Positions 1 through 5,493 of a DNA stretch of 5,493 nucleotides are shown piece by piece; within the stretch, counting starts at the first letter, position 1; every line of letters starts with the position of its first letter. The DNA comes from Oscillospiraceae bacterium. Its GTDB lineage: Bacteria; Bacillota; Clostridia; Saccharofermentanales; Saccharofermentanaceae. Location of the stretch: positions 1 to 5,493 of the forward strand of contig CADCQX010000372.1 in the NCBI GenBank assembly GCA_902803695.1, read 5' to 3'. The notes beneath the pieces were generated by a model. It worked only from the letters and a program-made list of their open reading frames with translations. It was not told the origin of the DNA and did not search any database. A program made the translations under genes and the position numbers.

Positions 1-177
1 GGTATGTACGGTGATGAGTGGAGTATCAGAAACAACTGGAATATGACTATTCCGTATGTTCAGATGTTCTTCTACGGAGAGACAACGGATTTCGACAGGG
101 TAGACGAGATACCTAGTGCACCGGGCGATGAAAAGTGCCCGACAGACTTTGATCTTGAGGCACACATTTCAGGTTAA
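1..177 (+). CDS. C-terminal end of an unidentified protein (5' truncated)
   Basis: Frame 1 is open from the first base to a TAA at 175-177, giving the last 58 residues of a protein that begins outside the window. The fragment is rich in aromatic residues (W7, W13, Y19, F23, F24, Y25) and acidic in its second half (DFDRVDEIP, then DFDLEAHISG), with one cysteine and no membrane segment. The composition would suit the end of a secreted or surface beta-rich domain, such as a carbohydrate-active enzyme, but I do not recognise a family and assign no function. Two things support it as real coding sequence: the frame carries no stop over its whole length, and an intrinsic terminator begins 8 bases after the stop. 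The downstream groE unit has its own promoter, so this gene is probably unrelated to it. Confidence 0.75.
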   Translation, partial: GMYGDEWSIRNNWNMTIPYVQMFFYGETTDFDRVDEIPSAPGDEKCPTDFDLEAHISG

Positions 178-184
178 TATCAAC

Positions 185-219
185 AAAGGACTGATACCGC
201 ATCAGTCCTTTTTTCTTTT
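185..219 (+). terminator. Rho-independent terminator of the upstream gene
   Basis: AAGGACTGAT (186-195) pairs perfectly with ATCAGTCCTT (201-210) around the five-base loop ACCGC. The hairpin runs directly into a T tract (209-214, then TTTT after one C). It sits 8 bases after the stop of the truncated gene and about 40 bases before the groE promoter, so it insulates the chaperonin operon from upstream transcription. Confidence 0.93.
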
Positions 220-253
220 CGAAAACACTTTTTGACTTTTTTTGATATTCGTA

Positions 254-282
254 TTGACATCATATTTTTCTAGGGTTATATT
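254..282 (+). promoter_or_regulatory. groESL promoter, sigma-A (sigma-70) type
   Basis: A perfect -35 box TTGACA (254-259) is followed after exactly 17 bases by a -10 box TATATT (277-282), one mismatch from consensus. Transcription should start near 288-290, at the left edge of the CIRCE operator. A T-rich stretch just upstream (229-243) could act as an UP-like element, but this is only suggestive. The near-consensus vegetative promoter fits the usual arrangement in Firmicutes, where groE is repressed by HrcA rather than driven by an alternative heat-shock sigma factor. Confidence 0.9.
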
Positions 283-289
283 ATTGGCG

Positions 290-316
290 TTGGCACTCGG
301 AGTGTATGAGTGCTAA
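290..316 (+). promoter_or_regulatory. CIRCE operator (HrcA binding site)
   Basis: The site reads TTGGCACTC, nine bases, then GAGTGCTAA. The CIRCE consensus is TTAGCACTC-N9-GAGTGCTAA, so 17 of the 18 arm bases match. The only deviation is G for A at position 292, which leaves a G-T wobble in the arm. It lies at the expected transcription start, 31 bases before the groES start codon. This placement lets the HrcA repressor block transcription initiation, and the same inverted repeat would form a hairpin in the 5' leader of the mRNA. HrcA activity normally depends on GroEL, giving feedback control. No hrcA gene is present in the window. Confidence 0.96.
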
Positions 317-346
317 TCTAAGATTTTCAAAAGGAGGTCATGCATT

Positions 347-631
347 ATGACAGTCAAGCCTTTAGGAGATAAGGTAGTTATTAAGAAACTTCAGGCAGAA
401 GAGACAACAAAGAGTGGTATCGTTCTTACTTCAAGTGCACAGGAGAAACCTCAGATAGCTGAGATCATCGCTGTAGGTCCTGGTGGAACTGTAGACGGTG
501 TTGAGATAAAGATGGAAGTCAAAAAGGGCCAGAAAGTAATCGTTCGCGATTATGCAGGCACCACAGTTAAGATTGACGGTGAAGAGATCATCATTGTTCG
601 TCAGGATGATATTCTTGCTATCGTAGAATAA
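347..631 (+). CDS. groES: Co-chaperonin GroES (Hsp10)
   Basis: This 94-residue protein is the cytosolic ten-kilodalton co-chaperonin that caps the GroEL ring as a heptamer, enclosing substrate protein for ATP-dependent folding. Its length is the family norm. The N-terminal signature is present (KPLGDKVVIKK, residues 4-14). The mobile loop (about 16-34) carries the GroEL-binding tripeptide IVL at 25-27, where many homologues read GGIVL and this one SGIVL. The central GPGG (45-48) and the C-terminal RQDDILAIVE (85-94) are also typical. The start follows a strong AAGGAGGT (331-338) with nine bases to the ATG. The gene is first in a two-gene operon with groEL 20 bases downstream, under the CIRCE-controlled promoter, so heat or misfolding stress should induce both. 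Confidence 0.97.
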   Translation: MTVKPLGDKVVIKKLQAEETTKSGIVLTSSAQEKPQIAEIIAVGPGGTVDGVEIKMEVKKGQKVIVRDYAGTTVKIDGEEIIIVRQDDILAIVE

Positions 632-651
632 TCATATAAGGAGTGATATAA

Positions 652-2268
652 ATGGCAAAAGATATTAAATATGCAGAGGATGCCAGAAAGTCATTGGAGA
701 TCGGCGTAAATAAGGTCGCTAATACTGTTAAGGTAACTCTCGGACCAAAAGGCAGAAACGTTGTACTTGATAAGAAATACGGAGCTCCATTGATCACTAA
801 CGACGGTGTAACGATCGCCAAAGAGATCGAGTTGGAAGACAGATTTGAAAATGCGGGTGCTCAGCTTGTTAAGGAAGTAGCTTCCAAGACAAATGATGTA
901 GCAGGTGACGGTACAACAACAGCTACACTTCTTGCTCAGGCAATCATCCGTGAGGGCATGAAGAATGTAGCAGCAGGTGCTAATCCTATCATTCTCCGTA
1001 AGGGCATCTCCATGGCAGTAGATAAGGCTGTTTCCGAGGTCCTTTCCGGTGCAAAGAAGGTTAACGGTTCCAAGGATATCGCTAAGGTTGCTGCTATCTC
1101 AGCAGGTGACGAGTACATCGGTGAGCTTATTTCCGAGGCTATGGATAAGGTTACTTCTGATGGTGTAATCACTGTTGAAGAGAGCAAGACAATGGGTACA
1201 TCCCTTGAAGTTGTTGAAGGTATGCAGTTTGACAGAGGTTATCTCTCTTCATACATGGCTACTGATATGGATAAGATGGAAGCTGTTCTTGATGAGCCAT
1301 ATATCCTCATTACAGATAAGAAGATCACAAACATCCAGGATGTACTTCCTGTATTGGAGCCTATTGCTCAGCAGGGCAAGAAGCTCTTGATCATTGCTGA
1401 AGACATTGAGGGTGATGCTCTTGCTACATTGATCCTCAATAAGCTTCGTGGAACATTCACATGTATTGGTGTTAAGGCTCCTGGCTTCGGTGACAGACGT
1501 AAGGCAATGCTCGAAGATATCGCTATCCTTACAGGTGGTGAAGTCATTACTTCAGATCTCGGAAGAGAACTCAAGGATACAACTATCGAACAGCTCGGTC
1601 GTGCTCATCAGGTTAAGGTTACCAAGGATAATACGATTATCGTAGACGGCAGCGGTTCACAGAAAGAGATCAAGGCTCGTGCTAATCAGATCAAGGTTCA
1701 GATCGAGGAGACAACATCTGATTTCGATAGAGAAAAGCTCCAGGAGAGACTTGCTAAGCTTTCCGGTGGTGTTGCTGTAATCAAGGTCGGTGCAGCTACA
1801 GAGACAGAGATGAAGGAAAAGAAGCTGCGTATTGAGGATGCTCTCGCTGCTACAAAGGCAGCTGTAGAAGAGGGTATCGTTCCTGGCGGCGGAACAGCAT
1901 TTATCAATGCTATCCCGGCTGTTGCTGCTTTGCTCGATACAGTTGATGGCGATGTTAAGACAGGTGTTTCTATTGTTCTTCGTGCGCTTGAGGAGCCTGT
2001 ACGCCAGATTGCTGCTAACGCAGGTGTTGACGGAAGCGTTATCTGTGATCAGATCAAGAATAAGAAGCCTGGCATCGGATATGATGCTTTGAATGATGTT
2101 TATGTAGATATGTTTAAGGCCGGTATCGTTGATCCTGCCAAGGTTACACGTTCTGCACTTCAGAATGCTGCATCCGTATCATCTACACTTCTTACAACAG
2201 AAGCTGTTGTTACTGATATTCCTGAACCGGAGCCGCCAATGCCGGCACAGGCACCTGGAATGTATTAA
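652..2268 (+). CDS. groEL: Chaperonin GroEL (Hsp60)
   Basis: This 538-residue chaperonin subunit forms the double seven-membered ring that encapsulates and folds cytosolic proteins with GroES and ATP. The equatorial ATP-site elements are intact: GPKGRNVVLD (31-40), DGVTIAKEIELED (51-63), GDGTTT (85-90) and the catalytic aspartate D396 in RIED. The chaperonin signature AAVEEGIVPGGG is at 403-414. The apical domain (about 190-373) contains the substrate/GroES-binding GYLSSYM segment (196-202), in the form common in Clostridia. The C-terminal tail departs from the Escherichia coli pattern: it is proline-rich and ends GMY, without the repeated GGM motif, which makes the protein slightly shorter than the usual 540-548. 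The start has AAGGAG (638-643) eight bases upstream. Transcription comes from the groES promoter and stops at the hairpin just downstream. Confidence 0.98.
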   Translation: MAKDIKYAEDARKSLEIGVNKVANTVKVTLGPKGRNVVLDKKYGAPLITNDGVTIAKEIELEDRFENAGAQLVKEVASKTNDVAGDGTTTATLLAQAIIREGMKNVAAGANPIILRKGISMAVDKAVSEVLSGAKKVNGSKDIAKVAAISAGDEYIGELISEAMDKVTSDGVITVEESKTMGTSLEVVEGMQFDRGYLSSYMATDMDKMEAVLDEPYILITDKKITNIQDVLPVLEPIAQQGKKLLIIAEDIEGDALATLILNKLRGTFTCIGVKAPGFGDRRKAMLEDIAILTGGEVITSDLGRELKDTTIEQLGRAHQVKVTKDNTIIVDGSGSQKEIKARANQIKVQIEETTSDFDREKLQERLAKLSGGVAVIKVGAATETEMKEKKLRIEDALAATKAAVEEGIVPGGGTAFINAIPAVAALLDTVDGDVKTGVSIVLRALEEPVRQIAANAGVDGSVICDQIKNKKPGIGYDALNDVYVDMFKAGIVDPAKVTRSALQNAASVSSTLLTTEAVVTDIPEPEPPMPAQAPGMY

Positions 2269-2288
2269 TTCCTGAACGGATATTCAAC

Positions 2289-2323
2289 AGAGGTCGTTCC
2301 GCTTAGCGGGATGACCTCTTTTT
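2289..2323 (+). terminator. Rho-independent terminator of groESL
   Basis: The left arm AGAGGTCGTTCCGC (2289-2302) pairs with GCGGGATGACCTCT (2306-2319) around the three-base loop TTA. This is a 14-pair stem with two G-T wobbles, and it ends in five consecutive T residues (2319-2323). It begins 20 bases after the groEL stop and closes the chaperonin operon. Confidence 0.94.
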
Positions 2324-2335
2324 ATTAAAAGTTTG

Positions 2336-2384
2336 TTAACATTTTTTGAGTTTAAGCTTATATAATGTTATGTTAATATACGAA
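2336..2384 (+). promoter_or_regulatory. Probable promoter of the membrane protein/thioesterase operon
   Basis: The region after the groEL terminator is very AT-rich and holds a perfect -10 hexamer TATAAT (2361-2366). The best -35 candidate is TTAACA (2336-2341), at a long 19-base spacing. A second possible -10 is TAATAT (2374-2379), preceded by TG one base upstream as in extended -10 promoters. It lies in TAATATACGAA (2374-2384), which recurs in front of the ABC ATPase gene. A promoter is needed here because the previous unit ends in a strong terminator, but which hexamer is used cannot be settled by eye. Confidence 0.55.
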
Positions 2385-2397
2385 AGATGTTAATGAT

Positions 2398-2402
2398 GGG
2401 AG
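2398..2402 (+). promoter_or_regulatory. Ribosome binding site that fixes a TTG start
   Basis: GGGAG lies nine bases before a TTG codon at 2412. The reading frame is closed by a TGA at 2394-2396, and no ATG or GTG occurs in frame between that stop and the TTG. The TTG is therefore the earliest usable start and has correct Shine-Dalgarno spacing. Confidence 0.7.
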
Positions 2403-2411
2403 ACTATTGAG

Positions 2412-2978
2412 TTGATTGACGATATATATGTAGAAAACTTTGTAAAAAGGGAACGAAGTGCCGTCAATTCTGTGTTTACGGTTTGCAGCATAGCGCTTTG
2501 TATTGTCCTTATTGTGTTCATAAATGTTATTCCTGTCTTACTGGGTCTTAATGTTATTTTCTTTACGGGAGTTATCTCGTTTGGCCTTGGATTCCTGTGT
2601 TTTTTGATCAATAGAAGACAGCATGTCGAATATGAGACATCCATTACCAATGATAACTTTACTGTTTCCAGGATCCTTGGTGAGACTAAAAGAGAGCTTC
2701 TTGCTGATTTTGAACTGAAGGAATGCAAGAGGATCGCTCCTGTTACAGGGGATAATTTTGACAGTGACTACAAGGAAGCATCCTTGCACCTTAACGCTAC
2801 AAGATACAAGGATTTCGAGAGGACTGACTCCAACTGGTACTGTTTTGTCGAATCAGATGGTGTTAAGTATATCGTTATCTTTGAATTTCAGGAGAAAATG
2901 TATAAGGCATTTAGAAGATATAATCCGAGAAATACTCATTTTATGAGAATTGTTGAAAAGAAGGATGATGAAGAATGA
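2412..2978 (+). CDS. Small two-segment membrane protein, DUF6106-like
   Basis: This 188-residue protein starts at TTG. A short charged N-terminus (KRER at 12-15) precedes two adjacent hydrophobic segments (about 20-40 and 43-67), which end at RR (68-69). The positive charges at both ends predict that the N-terminus and the roughly 120-residue C-terminal domain face the cytoplasm, joined by a very short outside loop. The soluble part opens with VEYETSITNDNF (72-83) and a TVSRILGETKREL segment. That pattern of a membrane hairpin followed by EYE...TN...I.G..KR resembles the uncharacterised DUF6106 family of Clostridia as I remember it. No catalytic motif is evident, and the function is unknown. 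Its stop codon overlaps the thioesterase start (ATGA), so the two are almost certainly co-transcribed and translationally coupled, which hints at a membrane-linked partner role. The family name is a recollection, less certain than the topology. Confidence 0.85.
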   Translation: MIDDIYVENFVKRERSAVNSVFTVCSIALCIVLIVFINVIPVLLGLNVIFFTGVISFGLGFLCFLINRRQHVEYETSITNDNFTVSRILGETKRELLADFELKECKRIAPVTGDNFDSDYKEASLHLNATRYKDFERTDSNWYCFVESDGVKYIVIFEFQEKMYKAFRRYNPRNTHFMRIVEKKDDEE

Positions 2979-3742
2979 GTTTTCCGAATTTTGCTGAAAG
3001 AGAATTTAAGGTTGAATGCCATGAGTGTTCACGTGATGATCTGATCTTTCCGTCGGTCTTAACCGGTGATTTTCAGGAAGTTGCTGAAGATGGTGTATTT
3101 GATTATGGAATGGATACCCCGTCGCTTAAGGAAAACGGATTCTGTTGGATAATACTCAGAATGTCTGTCGAAATGGACAGATTCCCGGCTTGGAAAGAGG
3201 ATTTCAAGATCAGGACCTGGGGCTGCGGTGCCAGAGGTGTCTTTTGGCGCAGGGATTATGCTGTTTTCGATAAAGAGAATAAAGAGATTGGAAGAGCCAG
3301 CTCGGAGTGGATCGTAGCAAATGATGATAATCATGGTCCTGTAAGACCTAATCAGGTCGAAGCTGTGTTTAAGGATAAGTCTGAGGGTAAGATACTTGAA
3401 CCTCAGTGGGACAGATTGGCTTTTGATTACAGTGCTCCTAAGTTGAGATTCCCGAGCGATGATACATCTCCGGGTGATCCGGTCATAACTAAGTTTGCAG
3501 ACTATTCCGAATTGGATCATAACGACCATGTGAATAATACAAGATACATTGCTTGGGCATATGACGCACTTTTCAAGCTTGGAGTTGATCTTCGTTCGGT
3601 CAAGAAATTTGACATAAACTATCATGCGGAGGTCTTAAGCGGCGAGAAGGTAGATCTTTATTATTCAAAAGATGACGGCTTTGATACGATCTACGGTTAT
3701 AAGGGAGATGGAACCAAGGTTTTTATATTTAAATGCAGATAA
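2975..3742 (+). CDS. Acyl-ACP thioesterase (FatA/FatB-like, double hotdog)
   Basis: The 255-residue protein matches the acyl-ACP thioesterase family (Pfam Acyl-ACP_TE), which hydrolyses fatty acyl-ACP to free fatty acid and ACP in the cytosol. The first hotdog (about 1-130) has the family pattern W..LRM at 58-63, PAW at 71-73, TWG at 81-83, RRDY at 92-95 and GRASSEW at 106-112. The second hotdog (about 150-255) carries the active-site motif LDHNDHVNN, supplying D181, N183 and H185, followed by Y191 and W194. E219 in NYHAEV aligns with the catalytic glutamate proposed for plant FatB. The next residue is V220, where plant enzymes have cysteine. Length is normal for bacterial members. The ATG sits in an ATGA overlap with the upstream gene and has AAGGA (2961-2965) nine bases before it. 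No fatty-acid synthesis gene is adjacent, so chain-length preference and physiological purpose cannot be read from context. Confidence 0.93.
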   Translation: MSFPNFAEREFKVECHECSRDDLIFPSVLTGDFQEVAEDGVFDYGMDTPSLKENGFCWIILRMSVEMDRFPAWKEDFKIRTWGCGARGVFWRRDYAVFDKENKEIGRASSEWIVANDDNHGPVRPNQVEAVFKDKSEGKILEPQWDRLAFDYSAPKLRFPSDDTSPGDPVITKFADYSELDHNDHVNNTRYIAWAYDALFKLGVDLRSVKKFDINYHAEVLSGEKVDLYYSKDDGFDTIYGYKGDGTKVFIFKCR

Positions 3743-3749
3743 CAAGAAT

Positions 3750-3785
3750 TTTTAATTGTTGAGGTTTTATATTATAATATACGAA
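3750..3785 (+). promoter_or_regulatory. Probable promoter of the ABC transporter operon
   Basis: The 67-base gap after the thioesterase contains a perfect -10 box TATAAT (3773-3778). The -35 is weak: TTTAAT (3751-3756) at 16-base spacing is the best match. The start would be near 3784-3785, leaving a leader of about 25 bases before the ATG. No terminator hairpin is visible in this gap, so transcripts from the thioesterase operon may also read through into the ABC genes. Confidence 0.6.
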
Positions 3786-3809
3786 TGTCTTTAATCTGGA
3801 GGGCAAATA

Positions 3810-4745
3810 ATGATTGAGATAAAGAATCTTGTTAAGCGTTACGGAAAGAAAGTAGCAGTTAACGGAATATCTTTTACCGTTAATAAAGGTGAGGTATTGG
3901 GATTTCTCGGACCTAATGGTGCCGGTAAGTCAACTACGATGAATATCATTACCGGATATCTGTCTTCTTCTTCCGGTAGTGTTGTTATAAATGGGCATGA
4001 TATCTTGGAGGAACCGGAACTTGCTAAGAAGTCTATCGGTTATCTTCCTGAGTTGCCACCGCTTTATTTGGATATGACTGTTATCGAGTATCTGAATTTC
4101 ATGTGTGATATCAAAGGCGTGAATCGCAAGGACAGATCATCGCATCTTGCTCAGATCATGTCACTTGTTAAGATCGTTGATGTGGCTGACAGACTTATCA
4201 AGAACCTTTCCAAGGGTTATAAGCAGCGTGTAGGTATCGCACAGGCTATGGTCGGCAATCCTGAGATATTGATCCTTGATGAACCTACAGTAGGTCTTGA
4301 TCCTAGTCAGATCCGTGAGATCCGTAAGCTTATCAGATTACTTGCTAAGAATCATACTATTATTATCAGCTCTCATATCCTTTCTGAGATTCAGGCAGTT
4401 TGCGACCGAGTAGTTATCATTAATAAGGGAAAGGTTGCTGCTATTGATACTTTAGATGGTATTTCCAGCAAACTTGATAAGAATTCCAAGCTTCTGGTTG
4501 CTTTCAGGGGTGATTCCAAGCTTGTAAGTAACACTCTTAGAGCTATCCCTGGAATCAGCAATGTCTTTATCAGAGAATCAAAGGTTGAAGGAATCGGCCA
4601 GGTAGAACTTACAGTTACAAATGATAATGATGTAAGAACTAATGTTTTCTATACTATGACTAAGATCAATTGTCCTATCATTGAGATGAGATCTCTTGAT
4701 GCTTCTCTCGAAGACGTGTTCTTAAGTATCACGAAGGAAGTATAA
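3810..4745 (+). CDS. ABC-2 type transporter ATP-binding protein (GldA-like)
   Basis: This 311-residue protein is the cytosolic ATPase that powers an ABC-2 family exporter. All nucleotide-binding motifs are visible: Walker A GPNGAGKST (34-42), ABC signature LSKGYKQR (133-140), Walker B ILILDEP (153-159) with catalytic E158, D-loop GLDP (162-165) and H-loop histidine H189. The Q-loop position reads YLPE, with E81 instead of glutamine. As I recall, that form is common in the GldA/NosF-type branch and is not a defect. A C-terminal extension (about 225-311) ends in SLEDVFLSIT, the usual close of this subfamily. The start has GGAGGG (3798-3803) six bases upstream. The permease follows 13 bases downstream, so the two proteins should form one complex. 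The substrate is unknown. The name GldA refers to gliding machinery in Bacteroidetes and should not be read as function here. Confidence 0.95.
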   Translation: MIEIKNLVKRYGKKVAVNGISFTVNKGEVLGFLGPNGAGKSTTMNIITGYLSSSSGSVVINGHDILEEPELAKKSIGYLPELPPLYLDMTVIEYLNFMCDIKGVNRKDRSSHLAQIMSLVKIVDVADRLIKNLSKGYKQRVGIAQAMVGNPEILILDEPTVGLDPSQIREIRKLIRLLAKNHTIIISSHILSEIQAVCDRVVIINKGKVAAIDTLDGISSKLDKNSKLLVAFRGDSKLVSNTLRAIPGISNVFIRESKVEGIGQVELTVTNDNDVRTNVFYTMTKINCPIIEMRSLDASLEDVFLSITKEV

Positions 4746-4758
4746 GGGAGGAATTATT

Positions 4759-5493
4759 ATGTTTGCGATTTTTAAAAGAGAATTTATTTCATATTTCAAA
4801 TCCCCGGTCGGTTATATCGCTTTAGCTATATTCTCATTCCTTGCCGGATTCAGTTATTCAGCTAAGTTTTCCAAGGCTTACATTGATATGCCGAGTATCA
4901 TCATGAGTCTTTGCAGTTTTTTCATTATCCTTATCCCGATCGTTACCATGGGACTTCTTTCCGAAGATAAAAGAAGAGGTACAGACGTTATATACTATAC
5001 TTCTCCGATCAAGCTCGTTTACGTTGTCTTTGGTAAGTTTTTGGCTGCTGTAGCCCTTTTCGGCGTTCTTTATCTGATCGTTATCGTTTTGATGATCGTT
5101 ACTAAGTTCTATGGCGGAGTAATCAATGTTTCAGTATTGTCTGCATCACTGATATTCTTCTGCCTGGTCTTCCTGTATGTATCTATAGGTATTTTTGCGT
5201 CATCTTTCTCAGAGAGTCAGATCATTTCTGCTATCGTTTCATTTGTATTCATCCTTTTGATACAGCTTTTGCCGACGATCGGATCTTTTGTTTCATCAGC
5301 AGTTATGTCTGTCATGGGTCTTTTTGGTAACCCTTCTACCAACACGCTTTATAAGGTGAGTGATTCGATCGTTAATGCGTTCAGTTGGCTTGATCCTATG
5401 CAGAGGTTCAATACAACAAATCTCGGAATCCTTAATATTATCTCTATTTTCTATTGTCTCAGCCTTACTTTCTTCTTCTTGTTCCTTACTTAC
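4759..5493 (+). CDS. ABC-2 type transporter permease (GldF-like), 3' truncated
   Basis: An ATG at 4759 opens a frame that stays open for 245 codons to the last base of the window, so the protein is incomplete at its C-terminus. It is strongly hydrophobic, with segments at about 18-36, 46-66, 92-114, 127-148, 154-175 and a sixth (about 223-245) running into the window edge. The N-terminus FKREFISYFKSPVGYI (5-20) and the cytoplasmic stretch LLSEDKRRGTDVIYYTSP (66-83) are characteristic of ABC-2 permeases of the GldF type, where the second stretch lies near the ATPase contact. GGGAGG (4746-4751) is seven bases upstream, and the gap to the ATPase stop is 13 bases, so the two are co-transcribed. 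Six segments suggest it is nearly complete. Related clostridial operons often continue with a GldG-type protein and a DUF4340 protein, which would lie outside this window. Confidence 0.94.
   Translation, partial: MFAIFKREFISYFKSPVGYIALAIFSFLAGFSYSAKFSKAYIDMPSIIMSLCSFFIILIPIVTMGLLSEDKRRGTDVIYYTSPIKLVYVVFGKFLAAVALFGVLYLIVIVLMIVTKFYGGVINVSVLSASLIFFCLVFLYVSIGIFASSFSESQIISAIVSFVFILLIQLLPTIGSFVSSAVMSVMGLFGNPSTNTLYKVSDSIVNAFSWLDPMQRFNTTNLGILNIISIFYCLSLTFFFLFLTY

Noticed and set aside
232..237. TTGACT upstream of groES as a second -35 box
   Set aside because: No acceptable -10 hexamer lies 16-18 bases downstream, whereas TTGACA at 254 has a perfectly spaced one.
936..2092. Several short alternative frames on both strands inside groEL
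   Set aside because: GroEL is intact in its own frame. The alternatives are short, lack plausible start signals and give no recognisable protein.
2396..2410. A four-codon frame (ATG GGA GAC TAT TGA) ending just before the TTG start, possible leader peptide
   Set aside because: It has no ribosome binding site of its own and overlaps the one used by the TTG gene. A frame this short is expected by chance.
2390..2789. Two overlapping minus-strand frames across the membrane protein gene
   Set aside because: They are antisense to a gene with a proper ribosome binding site, coherent membrane topology and an overlap with the next gene. No independent support was seen.
3059..3625. A 188-codon open frame on the minus strand inside the thioesterase gene
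   Set aside because: It lies wholly antisense to a gene with clear family motifs, and its translation has no recognisable domain. It is a by-product of codon use on the sense strand.
3741..3760. Inverted repeat AACAA...TTGTT after the thioesterase as a terminator
   Set aside because: Only five AT-rich pairs form, with mismatches inward and no following T tract. It is too weak to call.
3888..4055. Glutamate in place of the Q-loop glutamine as a sign of a dead ATPase
   Set aside because: As far as I recall, YLPE at this position is normal for this ABC-2 subfamily, and every other ATP-site motif is intact.

Overview
The window looks like a stretch of chromosome from a low-to-moderate-GC Firmicute, most likely class Clostridia (Lachnospiraceae/Oscillospiraceae-like). 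The pointers are a HrcA/CIRCE-controlled groESL operon preceded by a near-consensus sigma-A promoter, strong AGGAGG-type ribosome binding sites, a GroEL with clostridial-style sequence, a FatA/FatB-like acyl-ACP thioesterase, and a two-segment membrane protein resembling DUF6106. Every recognised gene lies on the + strand. No mobile element, tRNA, rRNA or CRISPR array is visible. Family names come from recalled sequence patterns, since no search was run.

Layout. (1) Positions 1-177 are the last 58 codons of an unidentified gene, closed by a strong intrinsic terminator (185-219). (2) Positions 254-2323 form the heat-shock chaperonin unit: promoter, CIRCE operator at the start site, groES, groEL 20 bases later, and a long terminator hairpin. 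(3) Positions 2336-3742 hold a probable two-gene operon: a small membrane protein with a TTG start, whose stop overlaps the start of an acyl-ACP thioesterase by four bases. (4) Positions 3750-5493 start an ABC-2 type export operon: a complete ATPase followed 13 bases later by a permease that runs off the right edge. The pair resembles GldA/GldF.

How the genes relate. GroES and GroEL form the folding chamber and should be co-induced when HrcA leaves CIRCE. The thioesterase would hydrolyse acyl-ACP to free fatty acid, and its overlap with the membrane protein suggests coupled translation and perhaps a shared envelope role. The ABC ATPase and permease should form one transporter of unknown substrate. 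No terminator separates the thioesterase from the ABC genes, so read-through may add to the local promoter there.

This is mostly ordinary core-genome sequence. I found no convincing new system. The points most worth a second look are the membrane protein/thioesterase pair, a 21-base promoter-leader element shared by the two downstream units, and the short GroEL tail without GGM repeats.
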